Part shown: piece after piece, positions 56,442 to 64,000 of the stretch
How the letters are laid out: every line of letters begins with the position of its first letter
How positions within the stretch are numbered: position 1 is the first letter of the stretch
Source: Ferrovum myxofaciens
Lineage (GTDB): Bacteria; Pseudomonadota; Gammaproteobacteria; Burkholderiales; Ferrovaceae
Length of the DNA stretch: 64,000 bases
Direction of reading: 5' to 3'
Assembly (NCBI RefSeq): GCF_000735045.1
Contig: NZ_JPOQ01000035.1
Coordinates: forward strand, 1 to 64,000
Notes under the pieces: generated by a model
Databases searched by the model: none
The model's input: the letters and a program-made list of their open reading frames with translations, nothing else
What the model was told of the DNA's origin: nothing
Position numbers and translations under genes: made by a program

Positions 56442-56483
56442 TTTCCGGGTATCCCCCTGATTTTGGGGAATATCATCCCGAAA
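56442..56483 (-). promoter_or_regulatory. Interrupted hairpin and T-rich tract after the DUF2946 gene: candidate attenuator
   Basis: TTTCCGGG (56442-56449) pairs with CCCGAAA (56477-56483) with one bulge, and TCCCC (56452-56456) pairs with GGGGA (56465-56469). On the minus strand the stem begins nine bases after the DUF2946 stop and is followed by TAATTTTCTTT. A second small stem TGCTC/GAGCA lies at 56403-56419. This is consistent with an attenuator or mRNA switch before the outer-membrane protein gene. Confidence 0.4.
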
Positions 56484-56491
56484 AGAACGAT

Positions 56492-56890
56492 TCAGGCTTG
56501 AACGGGAGGGGCGTTGGGATAAGGGAGAAAGAAGTTGCGGAAGGCGATGAAGCGATGAATTTCACGGGATGCCAGAGGCTGTCCGCGAAACAGTGTGAGA
56601 CCCAATCCCGGGTTGGACAGATCCAGAGGTAAAGCCAGAGCCAGAGAACTGCAAAGGGAACAGTGGCTATGTCCAGAATCAGAAGGAGAGGAGTGGTGGT
56701 GATCTGAAGAGGATGCTGTCTTGACCCACTGTTGACCTGAAACCGTACAGACTTGAAGCGCGGGACCTATTTCAGTGCCACGGTCAAGAAGTGGATCCAG
56801 TGCCCCGACCACCAGAAACATCTGAAACAACAGCGGCCATAAAAGCCAGCCAGCCAGCCGTTGAATCCGTTGGGGGTGCAAAGGATTCAT
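56492..56890 (-). CDS. DUF2946-like small protein (possible copper-responsive upstream ORF)
   Basis: A 132-residue protein with one N-terminal hydrophobic segment (about 13-31) and a DUF2946 pattern: VCTVSG near residue 48, a His-rich stretch SDHHHSSPSDSGHSH, and HCSLC at about 76-80, then a hydrophobic ending. DUF2946 genes usually sit beside copper or other metal-uptake genes; one member, CruR of Bordetella, is described as a copper-sensing upstream ORF whose translation controls the downstream genes. The same role is suggested here by the hairpin nine bases after its stop and the copper genes downstream. The ribosome-binding site is weak. It begins 18 bases after the Sel1 gene stop. Confidence 0.65.
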   Translation of the reverse strand: MNPLHPQRIQRLAGWLLWPLLFQMFLVVGALDPLLDRGTEIGPALQVCTVSGQQWVKTASSSDHHHSSPSDSGHSHCSLCSSLALALPLDLSNPGLGLTLFRGQPLASREIHRFIAFRNFFLPYPNAPPVQA

Positions 56891-56908
56891 GATTTCAAGT
56901 CAACCGGC

Positions 56909-57790
56909 TCAGGGCTTGACCAAACCGGTGGAATACAGAACTCCCAGATTCTTCTGTGCTTCGGTGTTCCCCTGTTCGGAGGCTTTATGAAACCAATCCG
57001 CAGCCTTGGCGTAGTCCTGGGGCACCCCTTGACCATTATCATAGAGCATTCCCAGGTTGTTCTGGGCGCGGGCATAACCCTGCATGGCTGCCTTGCGGTA
57101 CCATTCCGCAGCCATGATGTAATCCTTGGGAACTCCACGCCCATTTTCATAAAGCGCGCCCAAGTTATTCTGGGCCTTTGAATTTCCTTGCTCCGCAGAG
57201 CGTCGGTACCAGTCGGCAGCTTCGGCCGGGTCTTGAGGGACCCCCCGCCCTGACTCGTAAAAAACGCCCATGTTGTTCTGGGCCATGGCATTGCCTTGAT
57301 TTGCGGCCTTACGGAAGAAATCAACGGCGATAGCATAATCCCGAGTTACCCCCAAACCATCGGCATACAGTAATCCCAACTGAAACTGGGCTTCAGCCAC
57401 ATTCTGTTCGGCGGCTTTTTTCAACCACTCTGCCGCTTTGGCATAATCACGGGGCACCCCTTGACCGGAGATATACAGCATCCCTAATTTGTACTGGGCC
57501 CAGGCAACGTTTTGATTGGCCGCCTTGGTGTACCAATCCGCTGCCTGAACGTGATCACCGGTCATGTACAGATAGGCTCCCAGATAGGTCTGGGCCTTGG
57601 GATCGTTGTTTCGCGCCGAATCAAGCAACTTCTGCACGGCCACAGCATCCCCGCTCTTGGCGTTGGAAACCAGGGAAACCGCTTCCAACTCCGTCAAGGG
57701 TGGCGCAGAGGCTGGACCCGTAGCGTATAAAGTTGTTGAAACCCCAAGCATCATCAGAAAAAGCAATCTGGAACCGAGAAACTTATTCAT
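56909..57790 (-). CDS. Sel1-repeat (TPR-like) periplasmic protein
   Basis: A 293-residue exported protein with a signal peptide ending near TLYA. After a linker it contains about six consecutive 36-residue Sel1-like repeats of the form AQNNLGxLYExGxGVPxDYxxAAxWYRKAAxQG, ending in a shortened one. The DNA between repeats is similar enough to look repetitive, but the repeats are coding. Sel1 proteins act as adaptor scaffolds. ATG 57790 has GAAGG eight bases upstream. It lies 18 bases before the DUF2946 gene and may be co-transcribed, although the link to copper is unproven. Confidence 0.83.
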   Translation of the reverse strand: MNKFLGSRLLFLMMLGVSTTLYATGPASAPPLTELEAVSLVSNAKSGDAVAVQKLLDSARNNDPKAQTYLGAYLYMTGDHVQAADWYTKAANQNVAWAQYKLGMLYISGQGVPRDYAKAAEWLKKAAEQNVAEAQFQLGLLYADGLGVTRDYAIAVDFFRKAANQGNAMAQNNMGVFYESGRGVPQDPAEAADWYRRSAEQGNSKAQNNLGALYENGRGVPKDYIMAAEWYRKAAMQGYARAQNNLGMLYDNGQGVPQDYAKAADWFHKASEQGNTEAQKNLGVLYSTGLVKP

Positions 57791-57898
57791 GTGCACCTTC
57801 TCAATCGGGAGCGAAGAACGCCAAGTGGTGAGTATCACCAAATCAAATATCGAAAAGCAACGCATGATCATCCTGCTTTGAGCCTACGCGCTTGTGGG

Positions 57899-57907
57899 AA
57901 TATACCA
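57899..57907 (-). promoter_or_regulatory. Extended -10 promoter element upstream of the Sel1 gene
   Basis: On the minus strand TGGTATATT fits an extended -10 (TGnTATATT). A -35 is weak (TTACGG, 16 bases upstream). It lies about 110 bases before the Sel1 ATG. The gap 57791-58012 shows nothing else that can be supported. Confidence 0.3.
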
Positions 57908-58012
57908 AAATATCATAAGCCCGTAATCACTTTCGTCATTGAAAATGAAATTATTTTATCGGACGTCATGACACCCTTCCCGGTAAGCCCCCCGCCTCCC
58001 TGAAAATCTTCC

Positions 58013-59197
58013 TCAGAAGAGGGGACCCCCGGTATCCAGTTCCACCGTCGGCGTCGCAGACAATCCCGGGGACAAATGTTGCAACTGATCCAAAGGCTCG
58101 TCGAACACAATTTTGACGGGTAAGCGCTGAACAACTTTGACATAATTTCCAGTGGCATTCTCCGGAGGCAACAGACTGAAGCGGGAGCCCGTGCCATCCT
58201 GAAAACTATCGATATGCCCATGCCATTCCCGATGGGGAAAAGCATCCACACGAATTATTACCTTTTGTCCACGGTGCATACGGTGCAACTGGGTTTCCTT
58301 GAAATTTGCAATCACCCAGGGAGCCCCAGTCACCAGGGATAAAACCACCGAACCCGGTTGAACCAGTTGACCCAGCAAAAGGGTTTTATGGGTCACCTTT
58401 CCGGCAGAGGGGGCCTCCAGTCGCGTATAGGTCAAATCGAGCCGTGCCTGAGCCAGTGCGGCCTCGGCTTCGGCCACTGAGGCTTGGCCTCCGGCTTCCT
58501 GATCCCGTTTGAGCGCCACCTGACGGGGCCCCGAACCCGCTTCATCAAGGCGTGCCCTTGCCTCTCCCACCCGCGCCATGGCGATTTCCACCGCGCGCCG
58601 CGCCGATTCTTTCCGTGCTTGCGCGGCTCGATCTGCTGTCTGAGCCTGATCGAGCCGCTGGCGCGAAATTTCCTGTTTTTCATAGAGCGCTTGGTAGCGT
58701 TGCACATCGTTGTGCGTGAGTTGAGCCTCCGCCTCGCTGCCACCACTTTCCGCCACTGCCTGTTGTTGGGCAGCCAATGCTGAAGCCAGGGCACTTCGTG
58801 CTTCCCGCACTGCCGCAGAGGTGGTGGTGGTCACTACGGAAAGGTCCTGGGAGGTGGCTCCATGCCGTGCTTTGGCCGCAGCCAACACGGCTTCAGCTTG
58901 CTGCACACGCAAAACATAATCCCGGGGATCGATGAGCGCCAAAAGTTGACCTGCCTTGACCCACTGATTGTCTGCCACCTCAACCCGATCGATATAGCCG
59001 CTGATATGGGGGCTGATCTCCACGATATCGGCCTCGATGAAGGCATCGTCCGTGCTCTCCTGATTCCGCTGAGCGAACCACAAACCAAAGGCGCACACCA
59101 CCACCACCCCTCCCCCCAGAATCAGCCAGCGCCGCCAGGATGCAGGGAAGGACTGGACAGCGGGGGTCGAAGAGACGGGTACATCGTCCTGAATCAT
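58013..59197 (-). CDS. HlyD/EmrA-family membrane fusion protein
   Basis: A 394-residue adaptor with one membrane helix (about 26-43), the STDDAFIEADIVEISPHISGYI lipoyl-type segment typical of EmrA (seen as DDAFIEADIVEISPHISGYI), a long coiled-coil hairpin (about 95-240) and the second half-motif RLEAPSAGKVTHKTLLLGQL. It starts in an ATGA overlap with the TolC-like gene. EmrA works with the MFS permease EmrB and a TolC-like channel, but no permease gene follows: the next gene is the unrelated Sel1 protein. The permease must be elsewhere, or lost. Confidence 0.85.
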   Translation of the reverse strand: MIQDDVPVSSTPAVQSFPASWRRWLILGGGVVVVCAFGLWFAQRNQESTDDAFIEADIVEISPHISGYIDRVEVADNQWVKAGQLLALIDPRDYVLRVQQAEAVLAAAKARHGATSQDLSVVTTTTSAAVREARSALASALAAQQQAVAESGGSEAEAQLTHNDVQRYQALYEKQEISRQRLDQAQTADRAAQARKESARRAVEIAMARVGEARARLDEAGSGPRQVALKRDQEAGGQASVAEAEAALAQARLDLTYTRLEAPSAGKVTHKTLLLGQLVQPGSVVLSLVTGAPWVIANFKETQLHRMHRGQKVIIRVDAFPHREWHGHIDSFQDGTGSRFSLLPPENATGNYVKVVQRLPVKIVFDEPLDQLQHLSPGLSATPTVELDTGGPLF

Positions 59198-60549
59198 GGG
59201 AGAGACTCCGGTTGAGTGGGGGTTTCGTAGGTGATTTGACCCAATGCCAGATCATAATTTACCTGGGCCATACCCAAGCCTCCCAGAGCGCCGATTTGAT
59301 CGCTCCGGGCCTGCGCCAATCCCGCCTGAGCATCCACCATTTCGAGATTATCAGCAACGCCACTGACAAAGCGATCCTGTGCCTGCTGCATCAAACGTTG
59401 GGCCAGATCCAATCGTAATTGCGCTGCCTTTACTTGGGCTCGACTGGTGTTCAAGGAATCTTCGGCCAAACGGACGTCCTCTTCCACTTGATGACGCCCA
59501 TCTTTCAAGGACAGTTCGGCTTGACGACGACGGCTTTCGGCCTGATCCTGGCGTGCGACCAGTGCCCCCCCCTGATACAGGGGCACGCTCATCTGAATGC
59601 CATAACTATAGGTACGATAGTCATACTGGGTAGGGAGTACCCCACTGGGACCAATTGCACCGATCAATCCGATGGTGGGGTAAGAAGCCGCCACGGCGGC
59701 TTCTTTTTCCGTTACCCGTTGTTCCAGGGTTTTTTCCAGTGCTTGCAATTCTGGACGTTGCTGCAGAGCACGGTCCACGGCATCTCCCCCATCGGGACTT
59801 GAGGCAGGAACGATTCCCAAGGGGTCCGTCAATTCAATGGGGAGGTCGAGAGGCAAACCAAGTGCGCGATGCAGGCGTGTGGTGGCATCTTTGGCTGCGC
59901 CCAGCGCCTGTTGCAGTTGGTAGGCGACCTGCGCTTCCGACGCAGCGGCCCGCACTTCATCCACTCCCGTGGCCAATCCACTTTTCAACTGATCGCGGGT
60001 CAATTGCAGGAGATGCTGGGACAGCGTTTCATTGGCCTGCGCCGCTTTGACCGACTCCAAGGTCTGTTGTACAGCCAGATAAGCCAATCCTGCAGCACCG
60101 GCAATTTGTTGCGCCCGTGCAGTGGCTTCAAGACGTGCGACCTCGACCCCGGTTTGAGCCGAGGATGCCTCGTGCACATGGACCAGATCCAGAATTTGCT
60201 GGGTAAACTGGACGCGTGCATCGAATGTATTGAAAGGGCCGATGAGCGTGGGAAACCCTGGCAGGGCCAAACCCATGGCACGCAAGTTCTGGGTTTGGCG
60301 CATCTGGTAGGAATTGAAGCCTACCGCCGGGCGCAAGGCAGCCCGCGCCTCTTCGGCACGGGCTGTGGCCTCTTGGGCCTGTTCCAGAGCCAGTTGCACC
60401 TGAACGTGGTGCGTCACGGCCATCCCCATGGCCTGGCGCAAGGTCAGATGCAAACTCGAGTCCTGAGGATCCTGAGCCCAGGCTGCAGTAGTGCTGAACA
60501 GTAATAAAGTGGCGCTTGCCCACAAGGTTCGGGGTAATCTATACCCCAT
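59194..60549 (-). CDS. TolC-like outer-membrane efflux protein
   Basis: A 451-residue channel protein. Signal peptide ending at AWAQ (about residue 25); two outer-membrane-efflux repeats follow (HVQVQLALEQAQEATARAEE and ELQALEKTLEQRVTEKEAAV), and no lipobox Cys, unlike the RND channel in this window. The start is the ATG at 60549 inside the 3' end of panB, with AGGAG eight bases upstream and an 11-nt overlap; the longer frame to 60762 lies wholly within panB and is not supported. It is coupled to the EmrA-like gene. Confidence 0.88.
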   Translation of the reverse strand: MGYRLPRTLWASATLLLFSTTAAWAQDPQDSSLHLTLRQAMGMAVTHHVQVQLALEQAQEATARAEEARAALRPAVGFNSYQMRQTQNLRAMGLALPGFPTLIGPFNTFDARVQFTQQILDLVHVHEASSAQTGVEVARLEATARAQQIAGAAGLAYLAVQQTLESVKAAQANETLSQHLLQLTRDQLKSGLATGVDEVRAAASEAQVAYQLQQALGAAKDATTRLHRALGLPLDLPIELTDPLGIVPASSPDGGDAVDRALQQRPELQALEKTLEQRVTEKEAAVAASYPTIGLIGAIGPSGVLPTQYDYRTYSYGIQMSVPLYQGGALVARQDQAESRRRQAELSLKDGRHQVEEDVRLAEDSLNTSRAQVKAAQLRLDLAQRLMQQAQDRFVSGVADNLEMVDAQAGLAQARSDQIGALGGLGMAQVNYDLALGQITYETPTQPESLP

Positions 60550-61336
60550 AGCAATGCTCCTCGCCAGGAAATTGACCCGCTTTGACTTCCCGCACATAAA
60601 GTTCCACGGCTTCTGCAATGGAACCGGTTTCCTGAATGAAGGGGCGGACGAAACGGGGGGGAATGTAGGCACCCAGTCCCAGCATGTCGTAAATGACCAG
60701 CACTTGCCCAGAACAGTGAGGGCTGGCCCCGATACCGATGGTCGGAACTCGGACTTGGGCACAGATCTGGTCGGCCAGAGAACGTGGCACCGCCTCTATC
60801 AGAATCATGCTGGCACCGGATCGTTCCAGCGCCTGCGCATCGGTGAGAATCTGTTGGGCCACGGCGACATTGCGGCCTTGTACCTTGAATCCCCCCAGTT
60901 GGTGCACGGATTGGGGAGTCAGTCCGATATGGGCACAAACGGGAATGCCCCGGGTCACCAGAAAGGAGATCGTCGGAGCCATGCTGGAGCCCCCCTCGAT
61001 TTTGACCATCTGAGCCCCAGCGCGGATCAATTCTGCCGCATTGCGAAAGGTATCCTCAGGACTGATTTGGGCCGTGGCAAAGGGCATGTCCGCCAGCAAA
61101 AAGGCCTTGGGCGCCCCCCGCGCCACACAACGGGTATGGTAGGCAATGTCAGCGATACTCACTGGCAAGGGAGAATCATGACCTTGCACCACCATCCCCA
61201 GAGAATCACCAATCAATAGTGCATCCACACCGGCCTGTTCCAGCACCCGAGCAAAACTCGAGTCGTAACAGGTCAGCATGGCAATTTTTTCACCGCGTTC
61301 CTGCATGAGTTGCAGGTCCACGATTGAGGTGCGCAT
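60539..61336 (-). CDS. panB: 3-methyl-2-oxobutanoate hydroxymethyltransferase
   Basis: A 265-residue enzyme making ketopantoate from 2-oxoisovalerate for pantothenate and CoA. Motifs: MLTCYDSSFARVLEQAGVD, LLIGDSLGMVVQGHDS (Asp metal ligand), VKIEGG, HIGLTPQSVHQLGG and TIGIGASPHCSGQVLV. Length is normal. It lies 11 bases after the yceI gene and overlaps the TolC-like gene, an unusual place; panC is not adjacent and panD is 14 kb away. Confidence 0.95.
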   Translation of the reverse strand: MRTSIVDLQLMQERGEKIAMLTCYDSSFARVLEQAGVDALLIGDSLGMVVQGHDSPLPVSIADIAYHTRCVARGAPKAFLLADMPFATAQISPEDTFRNAAELIRAGAQMVKIEGGSSMAPTISFLVTRGIPVCAHIGLTPQSVHQLGGFKVQGRNVAVAQQILTDAQALERSGASMILIEAVPRSLADQICAQVRVPTIGIGASPHCSGQVLVIYDMLGLGAYIPPRFVRPFIQETGSIAEAVELYVREVKAGQFPGEEHCYGV

Positions 61337-61347
61337 AGCACTCTCTC

Positions 61348-61896
61348 CTAGGGAATGAGGGTAAAACGATAATCCACCGTGACTTCATCAGCCACCGTGT
61401 CTGTCGCGCTCCAGGTTCCATCACCCACGCCAAAATCATTTCGTTTCAGGATGAATCGCCCCTGCGCACTGCGCCCACCGTGATCATAGGACATCTTGAG
61501 GGGGATTCGCAAGGGTTTGCTTATCCCTTTCAGTTGAAACAGACCCGACACGAGGTACTGATTCAGTCCCACGATCTGAATCTCCGAGGAATCAAAATGA
61601 GCTTGAGGAAACGATTGAATATTGAACCAATGTTTGCCTTTGATCTCGTCTTCCGATTCCTCCGATGTCAAATCGATACTGGTCAGATCGATGGTAATGT
61701 GGGCATAACTGTGGGGCAGATCCCTGGCGTCAAAATGCAGGTCGGCGGAAAATTTCCGGAAATTTCCCTGTACCGGGGCCCCCATCTGGGTCCCGGTGAA
61801 GGTGATCTGTCCTGTGCCCACCGTCTCTGCCTTAGACTGCGCAGAAAAAAACAATGAAGTTACCATTAAAACAACAAGATATAATATATTATTCAT
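61348..61896 (-). CDS. yceI: YceI-family periplasmic protein
   Basis: A 182-residue protein with a signal peptide ending near QSKAE. The mature part is a lipocalin-like barrel: VGTGQITFTGTQMGAPVQG, FSADLHFDARDLPHSYAHI, the DEIKGKHWFNIQSFPQAHF core and RFILKRNDFGVGDG are family marks. Members bind isoprenoids and related lipids. It is 15 bases after the cytochrome b561 gene, the same pairing as yceJ-yceI in E. coli. Confidence 0.85.
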   Translation of the reverse strand: MNNILYLVVLMVTSLFFSAQSKAETVGTGQITFTGTQMGAPVQGNFRKFSADLHFDARDLPHSYAHITIDLTSIDLTSEESEDEIKGKHWFNIQSFPQAHFDSSEIQIVGLNQYLVSGLFQLKGISKPLRIPLKMSYDHGGRSAQGRFILKRNDFGVGDGTWSATDTVADEVTVDYRFTLIP

Positions 61897-61911
61897 AATA
61901 ACTCTGAAAAT

Positions 61912-62448
61912 TTAAGGACGCATACGGTCCATCAAATGATCCCGGTCGATGAATTGATGTTTAAAGGCCGCAGCCACATGCCCTAGAACCAGGACCAATA
62001 GAGTCCAGTTCAGGGTTTGATGAAACGTCTCGAACAGATGGGACAGTGCCTTATCTTTGGGAACCAGGTTGGGCAAGGGAAGAAGATTGAAATAAACCAC
62101 GGATACGCCCGCTGCCGAACTGTGCAGCCAACCCGTCAAAGGAATGAGCACCATCAGAACATAGAGAGTTCGGTGGGCAATTTCCGTGAGCTTCTGGATC
62201 CGCCTGCTCATCGTCGTCGGTAAAGCAGGAGGACGATGTGTCGAGCGCCAGGCCATTCGCATCCACACCAGCAAAAACAGGGTGATACCCAACCATTTAT
62301 GCCAGGTGTATATTTTTAACTTCCAGGGAGAAAGTTCTAAACCGGACATATATTGTCCCACCCCAAAGGCAATGGCCAATCCTGCGGCCATGATCCAGTG
62401 CAGACCGATCGCTACGGGGGTGAATTTTGCAGAGGAATAAGAATTCAT
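61912..62448 (-). CDS. yceJ: Cytochrome b561 family protein
   Basis: A 178-residue inner-membrane di-haem protein with about four helices. Candidate haem ligands are His18 (IGLHWIM), the His in YTWHKWLG, EIAHRTLYV and GHVAAAFKH, as in bacterial b561 proteins. It probably passes electrons between the quinone pool and a periplasmic partner; the YceI protein encoded next may supply a lipid cofactor (inference). The ATG has GGAG seven bases upstream. A near-consensus promoter precedes it. Confidence 0.85.
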   Translation of the reverse strand: MNSYSSAKFTPVAIGLHWIMAAGLAIAFGVGQYMSGLELSPWKLKIYTWHKWLGITLFLLVWMRMAWRSTHRPPALPTTMSRRIQKLTEIAHRTLYVLMVLIPLTGWLHSSAAGVSVVYFNLLPLPNLVPKDKALSHLFETFHQTLNWTLLVLVLGHVAAAFKHQFIDRDHLMDRMRP

Positions 62449-62480
62449 GGATAACTCCAGATAATCAACCGGCGAACTTA

Positions 62481-62509
62481 ATTGTACGTATACGAACTAA
62501 ATAATGCAA
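62481..62509 (-). promoter_or_regulatory. Sigma70-type promoter for yceJ-yceI-panB-tolC-emrA
   Basis: On the minus strand TTGCAT (-35, 62504-62509) and TACAAT (-10, 62481-62486) are 17 bases apart, about 32 bases before the yceJ ATG. It lies between tatD and yceJ, so the downstream run can be transcribed independently of holB-tatD. An imperfect CGTATACG palindrome overlaps the spacer and could be an operator. Confidence 0.6.
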
Positions 62510-62515
62510 TTTCTT

Positions 62516-63280
62516 TCAACTGACCCGGAACAAACGACAGTAATTTTCGGTGGTACGTTCGCCAACTTCTTCCACTGATATCCCGCGCAAGCGCGCGATT
62601 TCTCCTGCCACATGGGGCACATAAGCCGGTTGATTGGTCTTCCCGCGCAGGGGCTCTGGTGCCAGATAGGGCGAATCGGTTTCAATCAACAGGCGCTCCA
62701 GGGGGATCCGGCACACCACTTCCTTGAGAGCCTTGGCATTGCGAAAGGTAACAATTCCAGAAAAAGAGAGGTAAAAGCCCCGCTCCAAGGCGGCATCGGC
62801 CACCGCCTGAGTTTCGGTGAAACAGTGCAGTACTCCGCCCACCTCATCCGCTCCCTCCTCGTCCAGCACCCGCAAGGTATCCATTGCCGCAGCACGGGTA
62901 TGAATCACGAGGGGTTTTCGTACTTGTCGAGCCGCGCGAATATGAGTTCGGAAACGGGTTCGTTGCCATTCCAGATCCCCTTCCAAACGATAATAATCCA
63001 GGCCAGTTTCGCCAATGGCCACGACCTTGGCATGAGCCGCTTCAGCTACCAGACGTTCCACGCTGGGTTCCTCGATGTGCTGATAATCCGGATGAACCCC
63101 TACCGTGGCATGCCACCCCGGATCTGTTTCTGCCACGGCAAGCACTTCCGGAACGGTTTCCAGTTTTACTGAGATACAAAGTGCACGGGTAACTCTGGCC
63201 TGCACCATGGCAGCATGTACACTCGACAACTGAGCTCTTAATTCAGGAAAATCCAAATGACAGTGAGAATCGGCAAACAT
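62516..63280 (-). CDS. tatD: TatD-family metal-dependent DNase
   Basis: A 254-residue TIM-barrel hydrolase. Metal ligands can be read at DSHCHLD, GETGLDYY, VIHTRAA, LHCFTE and ETDSPYL, the full amidohydrolase-type set. TatD proteins are 3' to 5' nucleases. The gene is 15 bases downstream of holB, the same order as in many proteobacteria (the family member next to holB is often called ycfH). Confidence 0.9.
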   Translation of the reverse strand: MFADSHCHLDFPELRAQLSSVHAAMVQARVTRALCISVKLETVPEVLAVAETDPGWHATVGVHPDYQHIEEPSVERLVAEAAHAKVVAIGETGLDYYRLEGDLEWQRTRFRTHIRAARQVRKPLVIHTRAAAMDTLRVLDEEGADEVGGVLHCFTETQAVADAALERGFYLSFSGIVTFRNAKALKEVVCRIPLERLLIETDSPYLAPEPLRGKTNQPAYVPHVAGEIARLRGISVEEVGERTTENYCRLFRVS

Positions 63281-63295
63281 GGAACAACCTCGCTT

Positions 63296-64000
63296 TCAAG
63301 AAGGTAGGTGAAGCGGTGCCAGCAAAGATTCGGTCAAAAGTCGCGCGTTCAGGGGATGATTCATCCAGCGACGAGCTTCACGAAGACGGGTTTCCCAAGC
63401 CAGCAGATCGTAAAGATCCAGACGGGAAGCCATATGGCCCAATGCCTCCTGGAAGTCCTGATGATAATGACCATGGCCCAGAATTTTTTGCCCGATCAAA
63501 TCCATGACCCAGAACTGGAGCCATTCCAGCCATTGATCCAAGCCCAGATTCAAAATCCTGTCCGCTTGTTGAGTCAAAGAAAGGCCATGGTCCGTCAGGA
63601 TCTGTAAAAACCCCAGACGTCCTTCATGGTCACGTTGAAACTGTTCGAGGGCTCGTAAGGGCGCCCCCCCGGAACGACGCAAGTAGCCAGAAGGTTCCTT
63701 GACCCCCTCTTGGTGGAGCCATTGCATGGCTTGCTCCCCCGTAGGAAGAGGAACCGGCCAGAGTCGGCAACGACTGCGAACCGTGACAGGAATCCGAGCC
63801 GAGTGGTGGCTGACCAGTAAAAACAAGGTCTGAGGAGGAGGTTCCTCGAGCGTTTTCAACAAGGCATTGGCTGCCGCCAGATTAAGAGCCTCAGCGGGTT
63901 CGATCAAAATGACCCGCCACCCCTGCCGGTGGCTCGTGGTCATAAGGAATTCGGCGAGAGCTCGCACAGCATCCACGGTAATCCAGACACTTCCCTCCGA
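63296..64000 (-). CDS. holB: DNA polymerase III delta-prime subunit, 5' end outside window
   Basis: The last 234 codons of a clamp-loader subunit; the frame stays open to the window edge, reading upstream SEGSVWITVDAVRALAEFL. Marks of the delta-prime AAA+ domain: VILIEPAEALNLAAANALLKTLEEPP, FLLVSHHSARIPVTVRSRC (the sensor-1 and SRC motif; here read as LFLLVSHHSARIPVTVRSRC in two pieces) and a helical C-terminal collar domain with a weak match (LGLDQWLEWLQFWVMDL). The N-terminal P-loop region is not in the window. Position before tatD is conventional. Confidence 0.85.
   Translation of the reverse strand, partial: SEGSVWITVDAVRALAEFLMTTSHRQGWRVILIEPAEALNLAAANALLKTLEEPPPQTLFLLVSHHSARIPVTVRSRCRLWPVPLPTGEQAMQWLHQEGVKEPSGYLRRSGGAPLRALEQFQRDHEGRLGFLQILTDHGLSLTQQADRILNLGLDQWLEWLQFWVMDLIGQKILGHGHYHQDFQEALGHMASRLDLYDLLAWETRLREARRWMNHPLNARLLTESLLAPLHLPS

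Noticed and set aside
56909-57790. DNA minisatellite
   Set aside because: The repetitive character comes from Sel1 protein repeats in a coding frame, with degenerate codons.
1-64000. tRNA, rRNA, CRISPR array, prophage or intact insertion sequence
   Set aside because: No T-loop-like GGTTCGA elements in cloverleaf context, repeat-spacer pattern, integrase or transposase was found on reading both strands; a dedicated search was not possible.

Overview
The window is a compact Gram-negative chromosome segment of moderate G+C content. Genes are tightly packed, often overlapping by 4 nt (ATGA or GTGA), and several convergent pairs overlap at their 3' ends. Gene content (outer-membrane lipoproteins, RND and TolC-type export, Mla ATPase, Fe-superoxide dismutase, EttA, holB-tatD, yceJ-yceI, de novo NAD genes from aspartate) points to a proteobacterium. 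The style of the proteins suggests Betaproteobacteria, possibly an acidophilic iron-oxidiser relative, but that placement is inference. No rRNA, tRNA, CRISPR array or intact insertion sequence was seen.

Layout. 1-320: non-coding, with a decayed Fic-family N-terminal fragment. 321-7925: cell-wall block (class A penicillin-binding protein; divergent operon of a polysaccharide deacetylase, a putative glycoside hydrolase and a beta-lactamase-fold/NamZ-type fusion). 7922-12540: accessory stretch with a type III polyketide synthase, methyltransferase and FAD oxidoreductase operon, a tiny membrane protein, a Spy/CpxP-like periplasmic protein and a ribbon-helix-helix-like/coiled-coil gene pair. 12561-23718: housekeeping and signalling genes (GAF/PAS/GGDEF/EAL protein, rhodanese, sodB, aromatic aminotransferase, uvrB, FAD-linked oxidase, glutamine-dependent NAD synthase). 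23723-33474: an MdtABC-like RND efflux operon with its own outer-membrane factor, preceded by a lone MlaF-type ATPase. 33628-43018: SNF2 helicase, ettA, SlyB-like lipoprotein, rfbBA, and a response regulator with a degenerate receiver. 43184-47265: nadB, nadA, nadC and panD. 47278-54415: beta-oxidation/ETF operon and a pabB-pabC fusion. 54396-57790: a probable copper-handling operon (Sel1 protein, DUF2946 protein, outer-membrane protein, thioredoxin-PCuAC fusion). 58013-64000: yceJ-yceI-panB-tolC-emrA run, tatD and the 3' part of holB.

How the genes work together. NadB and NadA make quinolinate, NadC converts it to nicotinate mononucleotide and NadE finishes NAD, so most of the de novo route lies here in separate places. 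PanB and PanD supply both halves of pantothenate. The 3-hydroxyacyl-CoA dehydrogenase/hydratase, thiolase and ETF form a fatty-acid oxidation module without its acyl-CoA dehydrogenase.

Most interesting parts: (i) the type III polyketide synthase cluster, whose product is unknown; (ii) the DUF2946 gene, which is followed nine bases after its stop by a long interrupted hairpin and then the outer-membrane protein and thioredoxin-PCuAC genes, suggesting a copper-responsive leader; (iii) the response regulator lacking its phospho-acceptor aspartate; (iv) a TolC/EmrA pair with no permease. All calls come from reading the sequence; no database search was run.
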